64,000 nt of DNA from FEN-987 sp964598845 (GCA_964598845.1 CAZRDM010000002.1:62001-126000), one strand, 5' to 3'; shown: positions 16,974-26,144, numbered from the stretch's first letter. Made by a program: numbers and translations. Notes: generated by a model not told the origin, from the sequence alone.

Positions 16974-17930
16974 CTAAGACCGTGTGCCCTTCAACTGGAC
17001 CCGACCCGTGTCATACACAGGGGTCAAATATCCTAGGTACTTTGGGTTCCTACCGCTCACCAACCTTTCATACTCTCGTTGCAGTTGTAATGTCCTCGGA
17101 CCAGGTTCACCAGCTCCGACTAGCTTGCGATCAATACTGAGAATTGGAGTGACCTCCGCGGCGGTGCCGGTTAGGAATGCTTCCTCGCATGTGTAGAGTT
17201 CGCTTCTGGCGAGCGTTCGTTCAGTGAAAGGGATTTCAAGGTCGTTGATTATGCTCATGATAGTTTCGCGTGTGATGCCTCTCAAGATATTCGATGAAAT
17301 ACCCGGCGTCGCTATGCAATCATCCTTCACTAAGAAGATGTTCTCTCCAGTGCCCTCAGCGACGTTTCCATTGTTGTCGAGGAAGAGGGCCTCATCGAAG
17401 CCGGCTTCAGCTGCTTCTGTCCTAGCGAGGACGGAATTGATGTAGTGACCGCATGCTTTCGCCATAGCCGGGACTGATGGATCACCAAGCCGCCGCCAAG
17501 TTGAAACGCATACGTCAAGCCCTTGCTTGTCTGGGTCGAAGTACTTCTCATAGGGTATGGCGATTATGCTTACGGAGATAGGCGTGGCTCTTGCATCGAG
17601 ACTTATTCCGCCGACGCCTTTGAAAGCAATTGGCCTGACATACAAGGAGGAGCGAAAGTTGTTCCTCCTAATCAAATCTAACACGCCTTTGCAGATCTCT
17701 CCCTCACAGTAAGGAAGGGCAAAGCCGTAGATCCTTGCAGAATCGACCATGCGTCGAATGTGATCGTTGAGCCTAAACACGAGAATGTCGTCTTCGGCTT
17801 TGTATGCTCTTATCCCCTCGAAGACGCCAGTACCGTAATGCAGGGCGTGTGTGAAAACGTGCACCGTTGCCTTGTCCCACGGTACTATTTCTCCATTCAA
17901 CCAGACAAATTCAGCGGGAGCTTGAGACAT
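16974..17930 (-). CDS. ilvE: branched-chain amino acid aminotransferase
   Basis: A class IV PLP aminotransferase of 318 residues that makes Leu, Ile and Val from their keto acids. It shows FVWLNGEIVPWDKATVHVFTHALHYGTGVFEGIRAY, the Lys-bearing AMAKACGHYINSVLA region, and EALFLDNNGNVAEGTGENIFLV and LTGTAAEVTPI. The frame extends to 18011, but ATG 17930 (MSQAPAEF) matches the family start. Upstream lie a hairpin and a leader frame ending Ile-Ile-Leu-Gln-stop, like those of ilvB. The leuCD genes diverge from the same intergenic region. Confidence 0.94.
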   Translation of the reverse strand: MSQAPAEFVWLNGEIVPWDKATVHVFTHALHYGTGVFEGIRAYKAEDDILVFRLNDHIRRMVDSARIYGFALPYCEGEICKGVLDLIRRNNFRSSLYVRPIAFKGVGGISLDARATPISVSIIAIPYEKYFDPDKQGLDVCVSTWRRLGDPSVPAMAKACGHYINSVLARTEAAEAGFDEALFLDNNGNVAEGTGENIFLVKDDCIATPGISSNILRGITRETIMSIINDLEIPFTERTLARSELYTCEEAFLTGTAAEVTPILSIDRKLVGAGEPGPRTLQLQREYERLVSGRNPKYLGYLTPVYDTGRVQLKGTRS

Positions 17931-17958
17931 TCGAATCTTCAACCTCAAGGCGGGATTC

Positions 17959-17987
17959 GCTCGATCCTTCGATCCTGAGAATCGAGC
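17959..17987 (-). promoter_or_regulatory. hairpin between ilvE leader peptide and ilvE
   Basis: Perfect arms GCTCGAT and ATCGAGC enclose a 15-base loop. The 5' arm begins at the G of the leader TAG, exactly as in the ilvB and aromatic leaders, while the 3' arm base changes to keep pairing. Confidence 0.68.
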
Positions 17988-18082
17988 TATTGAAGGATGA
18001 TGAGCGGACACAGTCTCTGAACTATGAGAGCTTGAAACCGAAACGAACCCTCGTTACAGATTCTAAGAATAGACGTTCGCAA
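17987..18082 (-). CDS. Ile/Leu-rich leader peptide of ilvE (31 aa from TTG)
   Basis: A short frame ending with codons ATC ATC CTT CAA TAG (Ile-Ile-Leu-Gln-stop). The ilvB leader ends ATC ATT CTT CAG TAG: the same residues with third-position changes, which argues that the peptide or its codons are conserved. The last 14 residues are ALIVQRLCPLIILQ, and about 11 of 31 residues are Leu, Ile or Val. No ATG is present; TTG at 18082 is the best start. GAGCGGA just before it can pair with TCCGCTC near the end of the frame (18002-18008). The stop lies 56 bases before ilvE. The start is less sure than in the other two leaders. Confidence 0.62.
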   Translation of the reverse strand: MRTSILRICNEGSFRFQALIVQRLCPLIILQ

Positions 18083-18119
18083 ATCCGCTCTTTGGATTCG
18101 GCGGTTACTATGCGTGTCC

Positions 18120-18128
18120 GATATAAGG
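18120..18128. promoter_or_regulatory. shared TATA-like box for ilvE and leuC
   Basis: GATATAAGG lies between the divergent units and reads as a TATA-like box in both directions. It would place the ilvE transcript start near 18100, before the leader, and the leuC start near 18148. Positions are estimated. Confidence 0.45.
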
Positions 18129-18239
18129 TTAACCGCCCTGGAGGTTGAATCCGAACACGCAGCCAAGAAATATCAGAAATTGAGTCCACACGACGCAAGT
18201 ACTTTCTATCTCGTGTACAATGGTTGGAGTAGATTTGAG

Positions 18240-19652
18240 ATGCCACCTCGGACACTCCTCGAAAAAATCTGGAAGAGTCATATCGTAGATCAGGAACCAG
18301 ATCGACCCAGTTTGCTCTGGATCGACAGACATCTTATCCACGAAGTAACCTCACCTCAGGCCTTCGAGAGCCTTCGCATCGCCGGCAGAAAAGTCAGGCG
18401 GCCAGACTTAACATTCGCGACCGTAGATCATAATGTTCCAACCACCGACCGATCATTTCCAATTCGGGATCCCATTTCCGCCATGCAGGTAGAAGTGCTA
18501 GAAAGGAATTGTAGGGAATTCGGGATTGCGTTCTTTGGTATGAAAAGCCCGCATCAGGGAATAGTCCATGTGATCGGCCCGGAGCTTGGACTCACATTGC
18601 CCGGGACCACCTTAGCCTGCGGCGACAGTCACACATCGACTCATGGAGCCTTCGGTGCCCTCGGTTTGGGAATTGGAACAAGTGAGGTAGAACACGTGCT
18701 CGCCACGCAATGTCTCTGGCTGGAAAAGCCAAGGACATTTGAGATTCGCGTCGATGGGAAGCTCGATCGTGGGGTAACCGCTAAGGACATCATCCTTTAC
18801 ATAATCGGTCGGATTGGCACGGCCGGAGGCACAGGCTCCGTGATCGAGTACAGAGGTGAGACCATCAAGGAACTGTCGATGGAAGAAAGAATGACGATTT
18901 GTAACATGTCCATAGAGGGAGGCGCCCGCGGTGGACTCATCTCACCGGACGAGACAACGTTTCGTTACCTTCGCGGACGACGGTACGCACCAAAGAACGA
19001 AGCCTTCGAGGAGGCCAAGGATCACTGGCTTCAGCTTCCCACCGACAGAGGAGCTACATTCGACAGGAGCATTGCATTTGATGCATCGCGGATCGCACCG
19101 CAGGTTACTTGGGGAACAACCCCTGCCATGGTAAGCGATGTCACGGGACAGGTGCCGTACCCTGACCATTTTGATGAGCCGAATATGAGGAAGGCGGTCG
19201 TCCGTGCCTTGGAGTATATGGCACTGGAACCTGGGACACCCATACAGTCAATCAACCTCGACAGGATTTTCATTGGGTCCTGCACAAACTCCCGTCTGGA
19301 AGATTTGCTCGTTGCCTCGAAGGTGATCAAGGGGAAGAAGCTTGCACCGGGGGTGCGCGCGATGGTTGTTCCAGGTTCCCAGCTTGTAAGGTATCAGGCT
19401 GAGAAGCAGGGGTTAGACCGGATTTTCAAAGAGGCGGGGTTCGAGTGGAGGCAATCAGGGTGTAGCATGTGCTTGGGAATGAATCCTGACGTTCTCGCGC
19501 CCGGAGAACGATGCGCCAGCACTTCAAACCGCAATTTTGAGGGCAGACAGGGGCCTGGAGGGCGAACACATCTTGTCAGTCCAATCATGGCAGCCGCGGC
19601 GGCCATTGCAGGACACTTCGTCGACATACGAGATTGGGACATATCGAGCTGA
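18240..19652 (+). CDS. leuC: 3-isopropylmalate dehydratase large subunit
   Basis: A 470-residue bacterial-type LeuC, which isomerises 2- to 3-isopropylmalate in leucine synthesis using a 4Fe-4S cluster. It starts MPPRTLLEKIW and has WIDRHLIHEVTSPQAFESLR, ACGDSHTSTHGAFGALG, and cluster ligands in GSCTNSR and SGCSMCLGMN. The open frame extends upstream to 18114, but that part is unlike LeuC, and GGAG lies 10 bases before ATG 18240. Archaea mostly carry a shorter LeuC; this form resembles the Escherichia coli type, so transfer from bacteria is likely. It pairs with leuD 6 bases downstream. Confidence 0.95.
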   Translation: MPPRTLLEKIWKSHIVDQEPDRPSLLWIDRHLIHEVTSPQAFESLRIAGRKVRRPDLTFATVDHNVPTTDRSFPIRDPISAMQVEVLERNCREFGIAFFGMKSPHQGIVHVIGPELGLTLPGTTLACGDSHTSTHGAFGALGLGIGTSEVEHVLATQCLWLEKPRTFEIRVDGKLDRGVTAKDIILYIIGRIGTAGGTGSVIEYRGETIKELSMEERMTICNMSIEGGARGGLISPDETTFRYLRGRRYAPKNEAFEEAKDHWLQLPTDRGATFDRSIAFDASRIAPQVTWGTTPAMVSDVTGQVPYPDHFDEPNMRKAVVRALEYMALEPGTPIQSINLDRIFIGSCTNSRLEDLLVASKVIKGKKLAPGVRAMVVPGSQLVRYQAEKQGLDRIFKEAGFEWRQSGCSMCLGMNPDVLAPGERCASTSNRNFEGRQGPGGRTHLVSPIMAAAAAIAGHFVDIRDWDISS

Positions 19653-19658
19653 TGAGCA

Positions 19659-20267
19659 TTGGAACGCTTTAGGAACTTTACGGGTATCGTAGCTCCTCTG
19701 GACCGAATCAATGTTGACACTGACCAGATAATTCCGAAACAGTTTCTCAAGCTTATGCAGAGAACCGGATTCGGCAAGTACTTGTTCTACGAGTGGCGGT
19801 TCGAACGGGACGGCAGAGTGAAGGCAGATTTTGTTCTGAATAATCCTCGATTTGGAGGAGCAAAGATACTGCTGACCCGCGCCAATTTCGGTTGCGGGAG
19901 CTCTCGAGAACACGCAGTTTGGGCTCTCTCTGAGTACGGTTTCAGAACGTTGATCGCTCCATCGTACGCAGATATCTTCTACAATAATTGCTTCAAGAAC
20001 GGCATTCTCCCAATCATTCTTGCCCAAGCCGATGTGGATCACTTATTCAGCGAAGTCTCGAAGCAAGAAGGCTATTCTCTAGAGATAGACCTCCCAGAGC
20101 AGACCATTCGAAAGCCAAACGGAGAAACCATACACTTCGATATCGACTCATTCAGGAAAAAATCCCTGCTGGAGGGCCTTGATGAGATAGCGTTAACATT
20201 GCAGCTTGACGCAAAGATCAGAGATTATGAGATGACATTGAGCGGCTTCCAACTAGCGCGAGATTAG
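19659..20267 (+). CDS. leuD: 3-isopropylmalate dehydratase small subunit
   Basis: A 202-residue bacterial-type LeuD, the swivel-domain partner of LeuC. It has GIVAPLDRINVDTDQIIPKQFLK, the active-site stretch ANFGCGSSREHAVWAL and FYNNCFKNGILPI. Typical archaeal small subunits are about 160-170 residues and lack the first part, so both subunits are of the bacterial type and probably arrived together. The start is TTG at 19659, right after the leuC stop. Confidence 0.95.
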   Translation: MERFRNFTGIVAPLDRINVDTDQIIPKQFLKLMQRTGFGKYLFYEWRFERDGRVKADFVLNNPRFGGAKILLTRANFGCGSSREHAVWALSEYGFRTLIAPSYADIFYNNCFKNGILPIILAQADVDHLFSEVSKQEGYSLEIDLPEQTIRKPNGETIHFDIDSFRKKSLLEGLDEIALTLQLDAKIRDYEMTLSGFQLARD

Positions 20268-20302
20268 CCGCTCACAGCACAATGGCTTTTCGATGTCCCG
20301 AC

Positions 20303-21982
20303 CTAGTTGCAGATCGCCCCCTCGGCGGCAGAATGAACGAGTTTTGAATACTTGAATAGCGCGCCTTTCTGGTACTTCAGTTCTGGTTGTTTCCAGTTCT
20401 TCATTCTTGATGTAAGCTCTTCATCTGTGACCTCTACTTTCAGCAGTCGACGTTTCACATCAATGGCAACCTTGTCCTGTTCCTGTAGCACCGCCAGTGG
20501 TCCTCCAACCTGTGCTTCAGGGGAAACGTGCCCAACCATCAGGCCTCGTGTAGCGCCAGAGAACCTGCCGTCGGTAACCAAGGCGACGTTCTCACCGATG
20601 CCTTGGCCTACTATTGCGGCGGTGATGGCTAGCATTTCTCGCATTCCAGGACCCCCTCTTGGTCCTTCATAACGTATGATGACAACATCGCCACCTTGGA
20701 TCTCACGTCTCTGAACCGCTGCGAAGGTCATTTCTTCGGAGTCGAAGACCCTAGCTGGTCCTCGATGTTGAAGTCTGGTCGCGCCAGAGATCTTGATGAC
20801 GGCTCCTTCCGGAGCAAGGTTCCCTCTAAGAACCACCAATCCTCCTTGTGGGTGGATCGGGTTAGAGACTTCCCTCACTATGTTCTGCGCGTTGCCCTCA
20901 AAGCGAATCTCTTTGATGTTCTGATCAAGCCTCTTGCCCGTCACCGTCAAAGCTTCTCCGTTTAGCAGTCCTGTGTCAAGCAGCTTTTTCATGATGAGCG
21001 GAGCTCCACCAACGAGGTCGAGGTCTCGCATGACGTATCGGCCTCCCGGTCTCAGGTCCGCGATTACTGGAGTCTTTCGCCCTATTCGTTCGAAATCGTC
21101 AAGGGTAAGCTTGATTCCCGCTTCATGTGCGATCGCTGGCAGATGCAGGAAGGCATTCGTTGACCCGCCGATGGCTTGGACGACTGCTATGGCATTCTCG
21201 AAAGCTTCGAATGTTAGGATGTCTCTCGGTCGAATCCCGTTCTCAAGAAGCCCCATCACAGCTAAACCGCTCATGTACGATGCGCTATATCTACGCTCAT
21301 CAGTTGCGGGGGGTGAGGCCGATCCCGGCAGCGATAGGCCTACCGCTTCCATGGCGCAGGCCATAGTATTCGCTGTGAAGAGGCCTCCACAGGCTCCCTC
21401 TCCTGGACACGCCGAACATTCGAGTTGGACAAGTTGCTCCATGGTCATTTTTCCTGCAACGTACGTTCCTACAGCCTCGAATACGTCTTGGATTGTGACG
21501 TCGCGTCCCTCGAAGTTTCCTGGCATTATGGTGCCTCCGTAAAGAAATACAGATGGAATGTTCAGTCTTGCAGCGGCCATCGCCGAGCCAGGTAGGCTTT
21601 TGTCGCAACCCGCGACGGTCACGAGAGCATCGAATCGCTGAGCGATAGCCATAACCTCAATCGAGTCCGCGATGATTTCGCGGCTTACCAGAGAGGCCTT
21701 CATCCCTTCGGTTCCCATGGAGACTCCGTCGCTCACCGCGATCGTGCCGAACTCGAAAGGCGTTCCTTTCGCGGCCCTAACGCCTTCTTTGACCTTCTTC
21801 GTGAGTTTGCTAAGGTGAAAGTTACAAGGGGTGACCTCATTCCATGTGCTCGCAACGCCAACAAAGGGTTGCGTGAAATCTTGGTCTGTATAGCCGATTG
21901 CCCGTAGCATTGCACGATTGGGGGCTCGCTCAGGGCCTTCCGTTATGTCCTTGCTTCTAAGCCTGAAAAGCTTCGAGGTCAT
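20303..21982 (-). CDS. ilvD: dihydroxy-acid dehydratase
   Basis: A 559-residue IlvD that dehydrates dihydroxy acids to the keto acids of valine and isoleucine. Iron-sulfur and metal motifs are present: VAGCDKSLPGSAMA, SACPGEGACGGLFTANTMA, and the C-terminal TDGRFSGATRGLMVGHVSPEA. Length and order match the family. It is the last gene of a minus-strand run that starts with ilvB; 99 bases separate it from leuA, and a frame in that gap is discussed under rejected items. It converges on leuD. Confidence 0.96.
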   Translation of the reverse strand: MTSKLFRLRSKDITEGPERAPNRAMLRAIGYTDQDFTQPFVGVASTWNEVTPCNFHLSKLTKKVKEGVRAAKGTPFEFGTIAVSDGVSMGTEGMKASLVSREIIADSIEVMAIAQRFDALVTVAGCDKSLPGSAMAAARLNIPSVFLYGGTIMPGNFEGRDVTIQDVFEAVGTYVAGKMTMEQLVQLECSACPGEGACGGLFTANTMACAMEAVGLSLPGSASPPATDERRYSASYMSGLAVMGLLENGIRPRDILTFEAFENAIAVVQAIGGSTNAFLHLPAIAHEAGIKLTLDDFERIGRKTPVIADLRPGGRYVMRDLDLVGGAPLIMKKLLDTGLLNGEALTVTGKRLDQNIKEIRFEGNAQNIVREVSNPIHPQGGLVVLRGNLAPEGAVIKISGATRLQHRGPARVFDSEEMTFAAVQRREIQGGDVVIIRYEGPRGGPGMREMLAITAAIVGQGIGENVALVTDGRFSGATRGLMVGHVSPEAQVGGPLAVLQEQDKVAIDVKRRLLKVEVTDEELTSRMKNWKQPELKYQKGALFKYSKLVHSAAEGAICN

Positions 21983-22081
21983 TGAAGTCTTCCTCGGAGG
22001 ACAACGAAGCGCTCCAATCGTTGCATACAGCGCTGGCTTTCAAAGATAACTAGCAAATTGCTCTCGATCAAGCTTAGTCAG

Positions 22082-23602
22082 CTATGGTCTCTTGGAAGCG
22101 ATTCGTATTCGTCTTCGAAGTAGAATCTTGTTGATCGCTTCAATCATTGCCTCAACGCTCGCAACCACTACGTCTTCTCTGGCTGCACTTGCTGATACAA
22201 CAGTTCCGCTCGCGTCTTCAACTTTGACCAATGCTTCCGCCAGAGCGTCGGACCCACCGGTGATAGCTTCGAGTCTGTACTCTTTCAACCTGACTTGTAC
22301 GGATGAGTCGGTAATTTTCTGAACCGCCCTGATAGCTGCATCCACAGGGCCGACGCCCGTCTCAGCGGATGTGTATTCTTTCCCGTCAAGCTGTAGCCGT
22401 ACTGAAGCCGTCGGCACTAGTCCTTTCCCAGTGACAACGGCAAGATCGACCAAGTCTAGGACCCGTTCCTTCTGCGAAGCTTTTCCCAAGACGGCCTCAG
22501 TTATCGCGATCAAGTCGGCGTCGGTTACTGTCTTGCCCTTGTCTCCGATATCCTTGACCCTTGAAACGATTTCAACGAGTTGATTCTTGTCAGGGAAGTA
22601 TCCAGCCTCCGCTAGCTGTGCTGCTATTCCATGAGCACCTGCATGCTTCCCGGCTTGGAACCAGCGTTTGCGGCCAACGAGCGCAGGGTCGTAGGGCTCA
22701 TAGGTCAACGGCATCTCCGTAATGCCATGCGTGTGAATTCCAGACTCGTGGCCGAATGCGTTGTCGCCGACAACCGCCTTGTTCGGTTGGACACGGGCAC
22801 CCGTGAGAGCGGCCACAAGTCGCGATGTCTCGTATAGGAGTTCTGTCTTGATGTTCGTCTTTCGATTGTATAGTCGGTGAAGTGACATCACGAGCTCTTC
22901 TAGAGAAGTGTTGCCGGCTCTTTCGCCGAGGCCATTCACAGTCACGTGTGCTTGGCATGCGCCGGACTCGATCGCCGCCAGGCTATTTGCGACAGCAAGG
23001 CCGAAGTCATTGTGACAGTGGATACTGACCGGCCTCTTAACGGCCGAGACTACCTCTCTTGTGATTGCTGCGATATTCTTCGGAAACGAAATTCCTACCG
23101 TGTCTGGGATATTGACGCGATCGGCGCCTGCGCTTTTGGCAGTCTCGTAGGCCTCTCTGAGAAAACTCTTCTCAGTTCGGGTAGCATCTTCAGCAGAGAA
23201 CTCAACCTTCACGCCATGCGATTTTGCATAGGAGACTGAATCCGTTATTCGTTCGAGGACCTGCTGACGGCTCAGTTTCAGTTTGTGTTCAAGGTGTATG
23301 TCCGAGGTCGCGATGAAGACGTGCACACAGTTCACATTTGAGCTTATGGCGGCATCAATGTCGATCTTATTCGCCCGAGCTAAGCCTACGACTTCGCATG
23401 ATAGGCCTGCCTTTGCCACAGCTGAAACGGCTTCCTGTTCTCCGTTTGAGGCTATCGGGAAACCTGCTTCTATCGCGTCAACGCCTAGCTTGTCAAGTTG
23501 TTGTGCGATTCGAACCTTCTCCTCCGGAGTCAGAGAGACCCCGGGAGTTTGTTCTCCGTCTCTTAACGTGGTGTCAAAGATCCGAACGGTCATTTCGTCC
23601 AT
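22082..23602 (-). CDS. leuA: 2-isopropylmalate synthase
   Basis: A 506-residue LeuA-type enzyme that condenses acetyl-CoA with 2-oxoisovalerate, the committed step to leucine. The catalytic barrel shows FDTTLRDGEQTPGVS, AEDATRT, IHCHNDFGLAVANSLAA and NGLGERAGNTSLEE, and FGHESGIHTHG. The C-terminal ~120 residues form the allosteric regulatory domain (SVRLQLDGKEYTSAETGVGPVDAAIRA). Close relatives include citramalate and homocitrate synthases; the placement between leuB and ilvD favours LeuA. It begins 6 bases after the leuB stop. Confidence 0.92.
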   Translation of the reverse strand: MDEMTVRIFDTTLRDGEQTPGVSLTPEEKVRIAQQLDKLGVDAIEAGFPIASNGEQEAVSAVAKAGLSCEVVGLARANKIDIDAAISSNVNCVHVFIATSDIHLEHKLKLSRQQVLERITDSVSYAKSHGVKVEFSAEDATRTEKSFLREAYETAKSAGADRVNIPDTVGISFPKNIAAITREVVSAVKRPVSIHCHNDFGLAVANSLAAIESGACQAHVTVNGLGERAGNTSLEELVMSLHRLYNRKTNIKTELLYETSRLVAALTGARVQPNKAVVGDNAFGHESGIHTHGITEMPLTYEPYDPALVGRKRWFQAGKHAGAHGIAAQLAEAGYFPDKNQLVEIVSRVKDIGDKGKTVTDADLIAITEAVLGKASQKERVLDLVDLAVVTGKGLVPTASVRLQLDGKEYTSAETGVGPVDAAIRAVQKITDSSVQVRLKEYRLEAITGGSDALAEALVKVEDASGTVVSASAAREDVVVASVEAMIEAINKILLRRRIRIASKRP

Positions 23603-23608
23603 TGACGA

Positions 23609-24661
23609 TCACTTTGCCGAAATTCGGCTTGAGATTGCCTCCCCCATCTCCGAAGTGCTTAGTCTACCTCCAAGATCAGGAGTCACCTCTCCGGCCGCTA
23701 AGCAGGCTTCCACTGCGATGCGGATTGCATGGGAGGCCTTCGCTCCGTTCTGATCGTGTTTCTTTGCACTCAGCCAATCAAGCATCATTGCCGCTGAGAG
23801 GATCAGGGATGTGGGATTTGCGATGCCCTTACCCGCGATATCCGGTGCGCACCCGTGTACAGGTTCAAAGATGGCATAACTTTCGCCGATGTTCGCTGAA
23901 GGTGCAAGTCCCAGCCCCCCAACAACTTGCGCCGCCTCATCCGAAAGAATGTCGCCGAACATATTGGTGGTTACAATAACATCGAATTCCTCAGGATTTC
24001 GAATTAGATTCATTGCAGCAGCATCGACAAGCATGTCTGAGAGGTGGATGTCGCTGTACGATGCGGCGACCTCTTTGCAGACTGACAGGAAGAGTCCATC
24101 TGTTTTCTTCATTACGTTTGCTTTGTGTATTGCAGTTACTCGCATCCTTCGTTGACGGGCCAGCTCGAAAGCGTACTTTGCAATCCGATAGGAGGCTCTT
24201 CTGGTGATCACGCGTGTTGCAGTAGCCCTTTGGTCGTCGCCCTCTTCTAGGCCCGAATACAGATCTTCAGAGTTCTCCCTGACGATCACAAGGTCTATTT
24301 GCGAACTGATACTGGGAACATTTGGAAGCGATTTCGCAGGGCGAACATTAGCGTACAGGTCCAGTTCTTGCCTCAGACGGACAATGACATCGTAGGCTGA
24401 TTCTCCAACGGGGCCTTTCAGGCAACAATCGCTTTTGCGGATTGTTCGCAGGCTATCCTCAGGTAATGCTTCGCCGCGACTTTTCAACGCCCGGTCCCCC
24501 GCTTCGACCGGAATCAAATCCAACGATACGGCAAAGGCACTGCCAACCCGGTTCAGAACGTCTCTTGTTGCTGCTGCCTGCTCAGGGCCGATTCCATCGC
24601 CTTCGACAAGTGCAATAGAATAGGTCGTAGATGGTCCTCCTACTTCTGAAGGCCGGACCAT
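23609..24661 (-). CDS. leuB: 3-isopropylmalate dehydrogenase
   Basis: A 350-residue NAD-dependent beta-decarboxylating dehydrogenase. It reads IALVEGDGIGPEQAAATRDVL at the start, has VRENSEDLYSGLEE, KANVMKKTDGLFL and VVTTNMFGDILSDEAAQVVGGLGLAPSANIG. The frame is open to 24760, but residues before MVRPSEVGG read as an antiframe of ilvC, so ATG 24661 is preferred; it overlaps the end of ilvC by 22 bases. Isocitrate or homoisocitrate dehydrogenase is possible by family, but the operon context favours LeuB. Confidence 0.9.
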   Translation of the reverse strand: MVRPSEVGGPSTTYSIALVEGDGIGPEQAAATRDVLNRVGSAFAVSLDLIPVEAGDRALKSRGEALPEDSLRTIRKSDCCLKGPVGESAYDVIVRLRQELDLYANVRPAKSLPNVPSISSQIDLVIVRENSEDLYSGLEEGDDQRATATRVITRRASYRIAKYAFELARQRRMRVTAIHKANVMKKTDGLFLSVCKEVAASYSDIHLSDMLVDAAAMNLIRNPEEFDVIVTTNMFGDILSDEAAQVVGGLGLAPSANIGESYAIFEPVHGCAPDIAGKGIANPTSLILSAAMMLDWLSAKKHDQNGAKASHAIRIAVEACLAAGEVTPDLGGRLSTSEMGEAISSRISAK

Positions 24662-25629
24662 CTCCTGATTTCCGCGCCGACTTTTTCTATGGAATGTTGC
24701 TCGAGTTTTCCCATCATCTGCTTGAGTTGCTCGGAAGCCTTCGCGGGCTCTCTGGTCCAAGACTTCGCGAACTTTCCGGATTGGATGTTTCTCAAAACTC
24801 TCCTCATGTTCTGGCGGACTTTCCGATCGACCACTTTTGGTCCCACAGTCAGACCGCCGAACTTCGCGGTGTCTGAAACTCGACGTAACATCCCCACGAA
24901 TCCATATTGGTAGACTAGGTCCATTATGAGCTTCATCTCGTTGCAGGTTTCGTAGTATGCGAGTTCAGGGGAATATCCGGCATCTACCAGCGTCTCGTAT
25001 CCTTCAAGAATGAGACACATCAAACCGCCCACAAGGACTGCTTGCTCCCCGAACAGGTCGGATTCAGTCTCGTCTTTGAATGTGGTTTCAATGACACCCG
25101 CTCGAGAGCAACCGATTCCCTTGCAGAGCGCCAAGACGAGTTCACGCGCTTGTCCTGAGGCGTTTTCATGGACAGCGAACAAGGCTGGGACGCCGAAGCC
25201 ATTGATGTAGAGTTCGCGCAGTCGCTGCCCTGGGCTCTTAGGCGCCACCATGATTACATCTACGTTCTTGGGAGGAACAATATCTCGGAAGTGTATGTTG
25301 TATCCATGAGAGAAACTCAATGCTTTACCCGTTTCGAGATGCGGCTCGATATCCGACTTGTAGACAGAGGGTTGCTGCGGATCCGGAATTAACAGCAAGA
25401 TCGTGTCTGCTTGGGCAGCTGCGTCGGCGATCGCGAGGGGTTGAAAGCCATCACTCATTGCTAGCTGCCAAGAATTGCCTTCTCGACGGAGCCCCACAAG
25501 GATTTCGGCGCCAGAGTCTCGCAGGTTCAGGGCTTGGGCTCGGCCTTGACTTCCGTAACCGATAACGGCGACCTTGGCTTGACGAATCGGGGCCTCATCA
25601 ATATCATTATCGTAGTATACCTTCACCAT
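24640..25629 (-). CDS. ilvC: ketol-acid reductoisomerase (class I, short form)
   Basis: A 329-residue IlvC, which rearranges and reduces acetohydroxy acids in valine and isoleucine synthesis. The Rossmann part has VAVIGYGSQGRAQALNLRDSG and LSFSHGYNIHF; the knotted helical domain has ETTFKDETESDLFGEQAVLVGG with the Mg-binding Asp and Glu, and LAYYETCNEMKLIMDLVY. The end overlaps the leuB start; the start overlaps the ilvN end by 7 bases. Confidence 0.96.
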   Translation of the reverse strand: MVKVYYDNDIDEAPIRQAKVAVIGYGSQGRAQALNLRDSGAEILVGLRREGNSWQLAMSDGFQPLAIADAAAQADTILLLIPDPQQPSVYKSDIEPHLETGKALSFSHGYNIHFRDIVPPKNVDVIMVAPKSPGQRLRELYINGFGVPALFAVHENASGQARELVLALCKGIGCSRAGVIETTFKDETESDLFGEQAVLVGGLMCLILEGYETLVDAGYSPELAYYETCNEMKLIMDLVYQYGFVGMLRRVSDTAKFGGLTVGPKVVDRKVRQNMRRVLRNIQSGKFAKSWTREPAKASEQLKQMMGKLEQHSIEKVGAEIRRWSGLQK

Positions 25630-26144
25630 TTCGCGGCACTCTCCGATGGGACGATTTCGCGAGATAGAGCTACGGCGCCTGTCCTCGCCACCTCCTTGAG
25701 TCCAAAGTTTCCAGCAAGTTTGATGAAAGCGTTGATCTTGTCCGGATCGCCGGAGACCTCGACCGTTAAGGTATCTGGAGATACGTCCACGATATTGCCA
25801 CGAAACGTCTCAATGTAGTTCATTATCTCGGGTCTCATTGCGGGAAACCCTGGTGAGAACTTGATGAGGGCCAGTTCACGTATGGTTGCACTCCTTTCTT
25901 CTAGTGGCGAGACACTTCGGACATCGATCAGTCTATCGATGTTCTTCAACACCTGATCGAATCGATTGTAGTCTGAGAACATTGTGAATGTCATTCTTGC
26001 GCAGCCCGGAGTTTCAGCTGGGCCGACTGCAATGCTCTCAATGTTGAAGGATTTCCTACGAATGAGGTTGGTGATCCGAAATAACACTCCCGGTTTGTGT
26101 TCGACCAGTGCGGATATGATGCGAAGTTGCGTATCCTGACTCAT
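25623..26144 (-). CDS. ilvN: acetolactate synthase small (regulatory) subunit
   Basis: A 173-residue regulatory subunit of acetolactate synthase. The N-terminal ACT domain (ISALVEHKPGVLFRITNLIRRKSFNIESIAVG) normally binds valine and activates and feedback-controls the large subunit. The C-terminal ~80 residues form the second ACT-like domain (YIETFRGNIVDVSPDTLTVEVSGDPDKINAFIKL). The start overlaps the ilvB stop by 4 bases, giving the classic ilvBN pairing. Confidence 0.95.
   Translation of the reverse strand: MSQDTQLRIISALVEHKPGVLFRITNLIRRKSFNIESIAVGPAETPGCARMTFTMFSDYNRFDQVLKNIDRLIDVRSVSPLEERSATIRELALIKFSPGFPAMRPEIMNYIETFRGNIVDVSPDTLTVEVSGDPDKINAFIKLAGNFGLKEVARTGAVALSREIVPSESAAKW

Noticed and set aside
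18114..18239. Upstream extension of leuC to 18114
   Set aside because: The extra 42 residues do not resemble LeuC, and they would begin before the expected transcript start at the shared TATA box.
21979..22071. A 30-codon frame between leuA and ilvD (TTG start, ending LQ-TGA over the ilvD ATG) as a fourth leader peptide
   Set aside because: It has some Leu, Ile and Val but lacks the TAGCTCG stop, the terminal control codons and the hairpin, and it overlaps the ilvD start.
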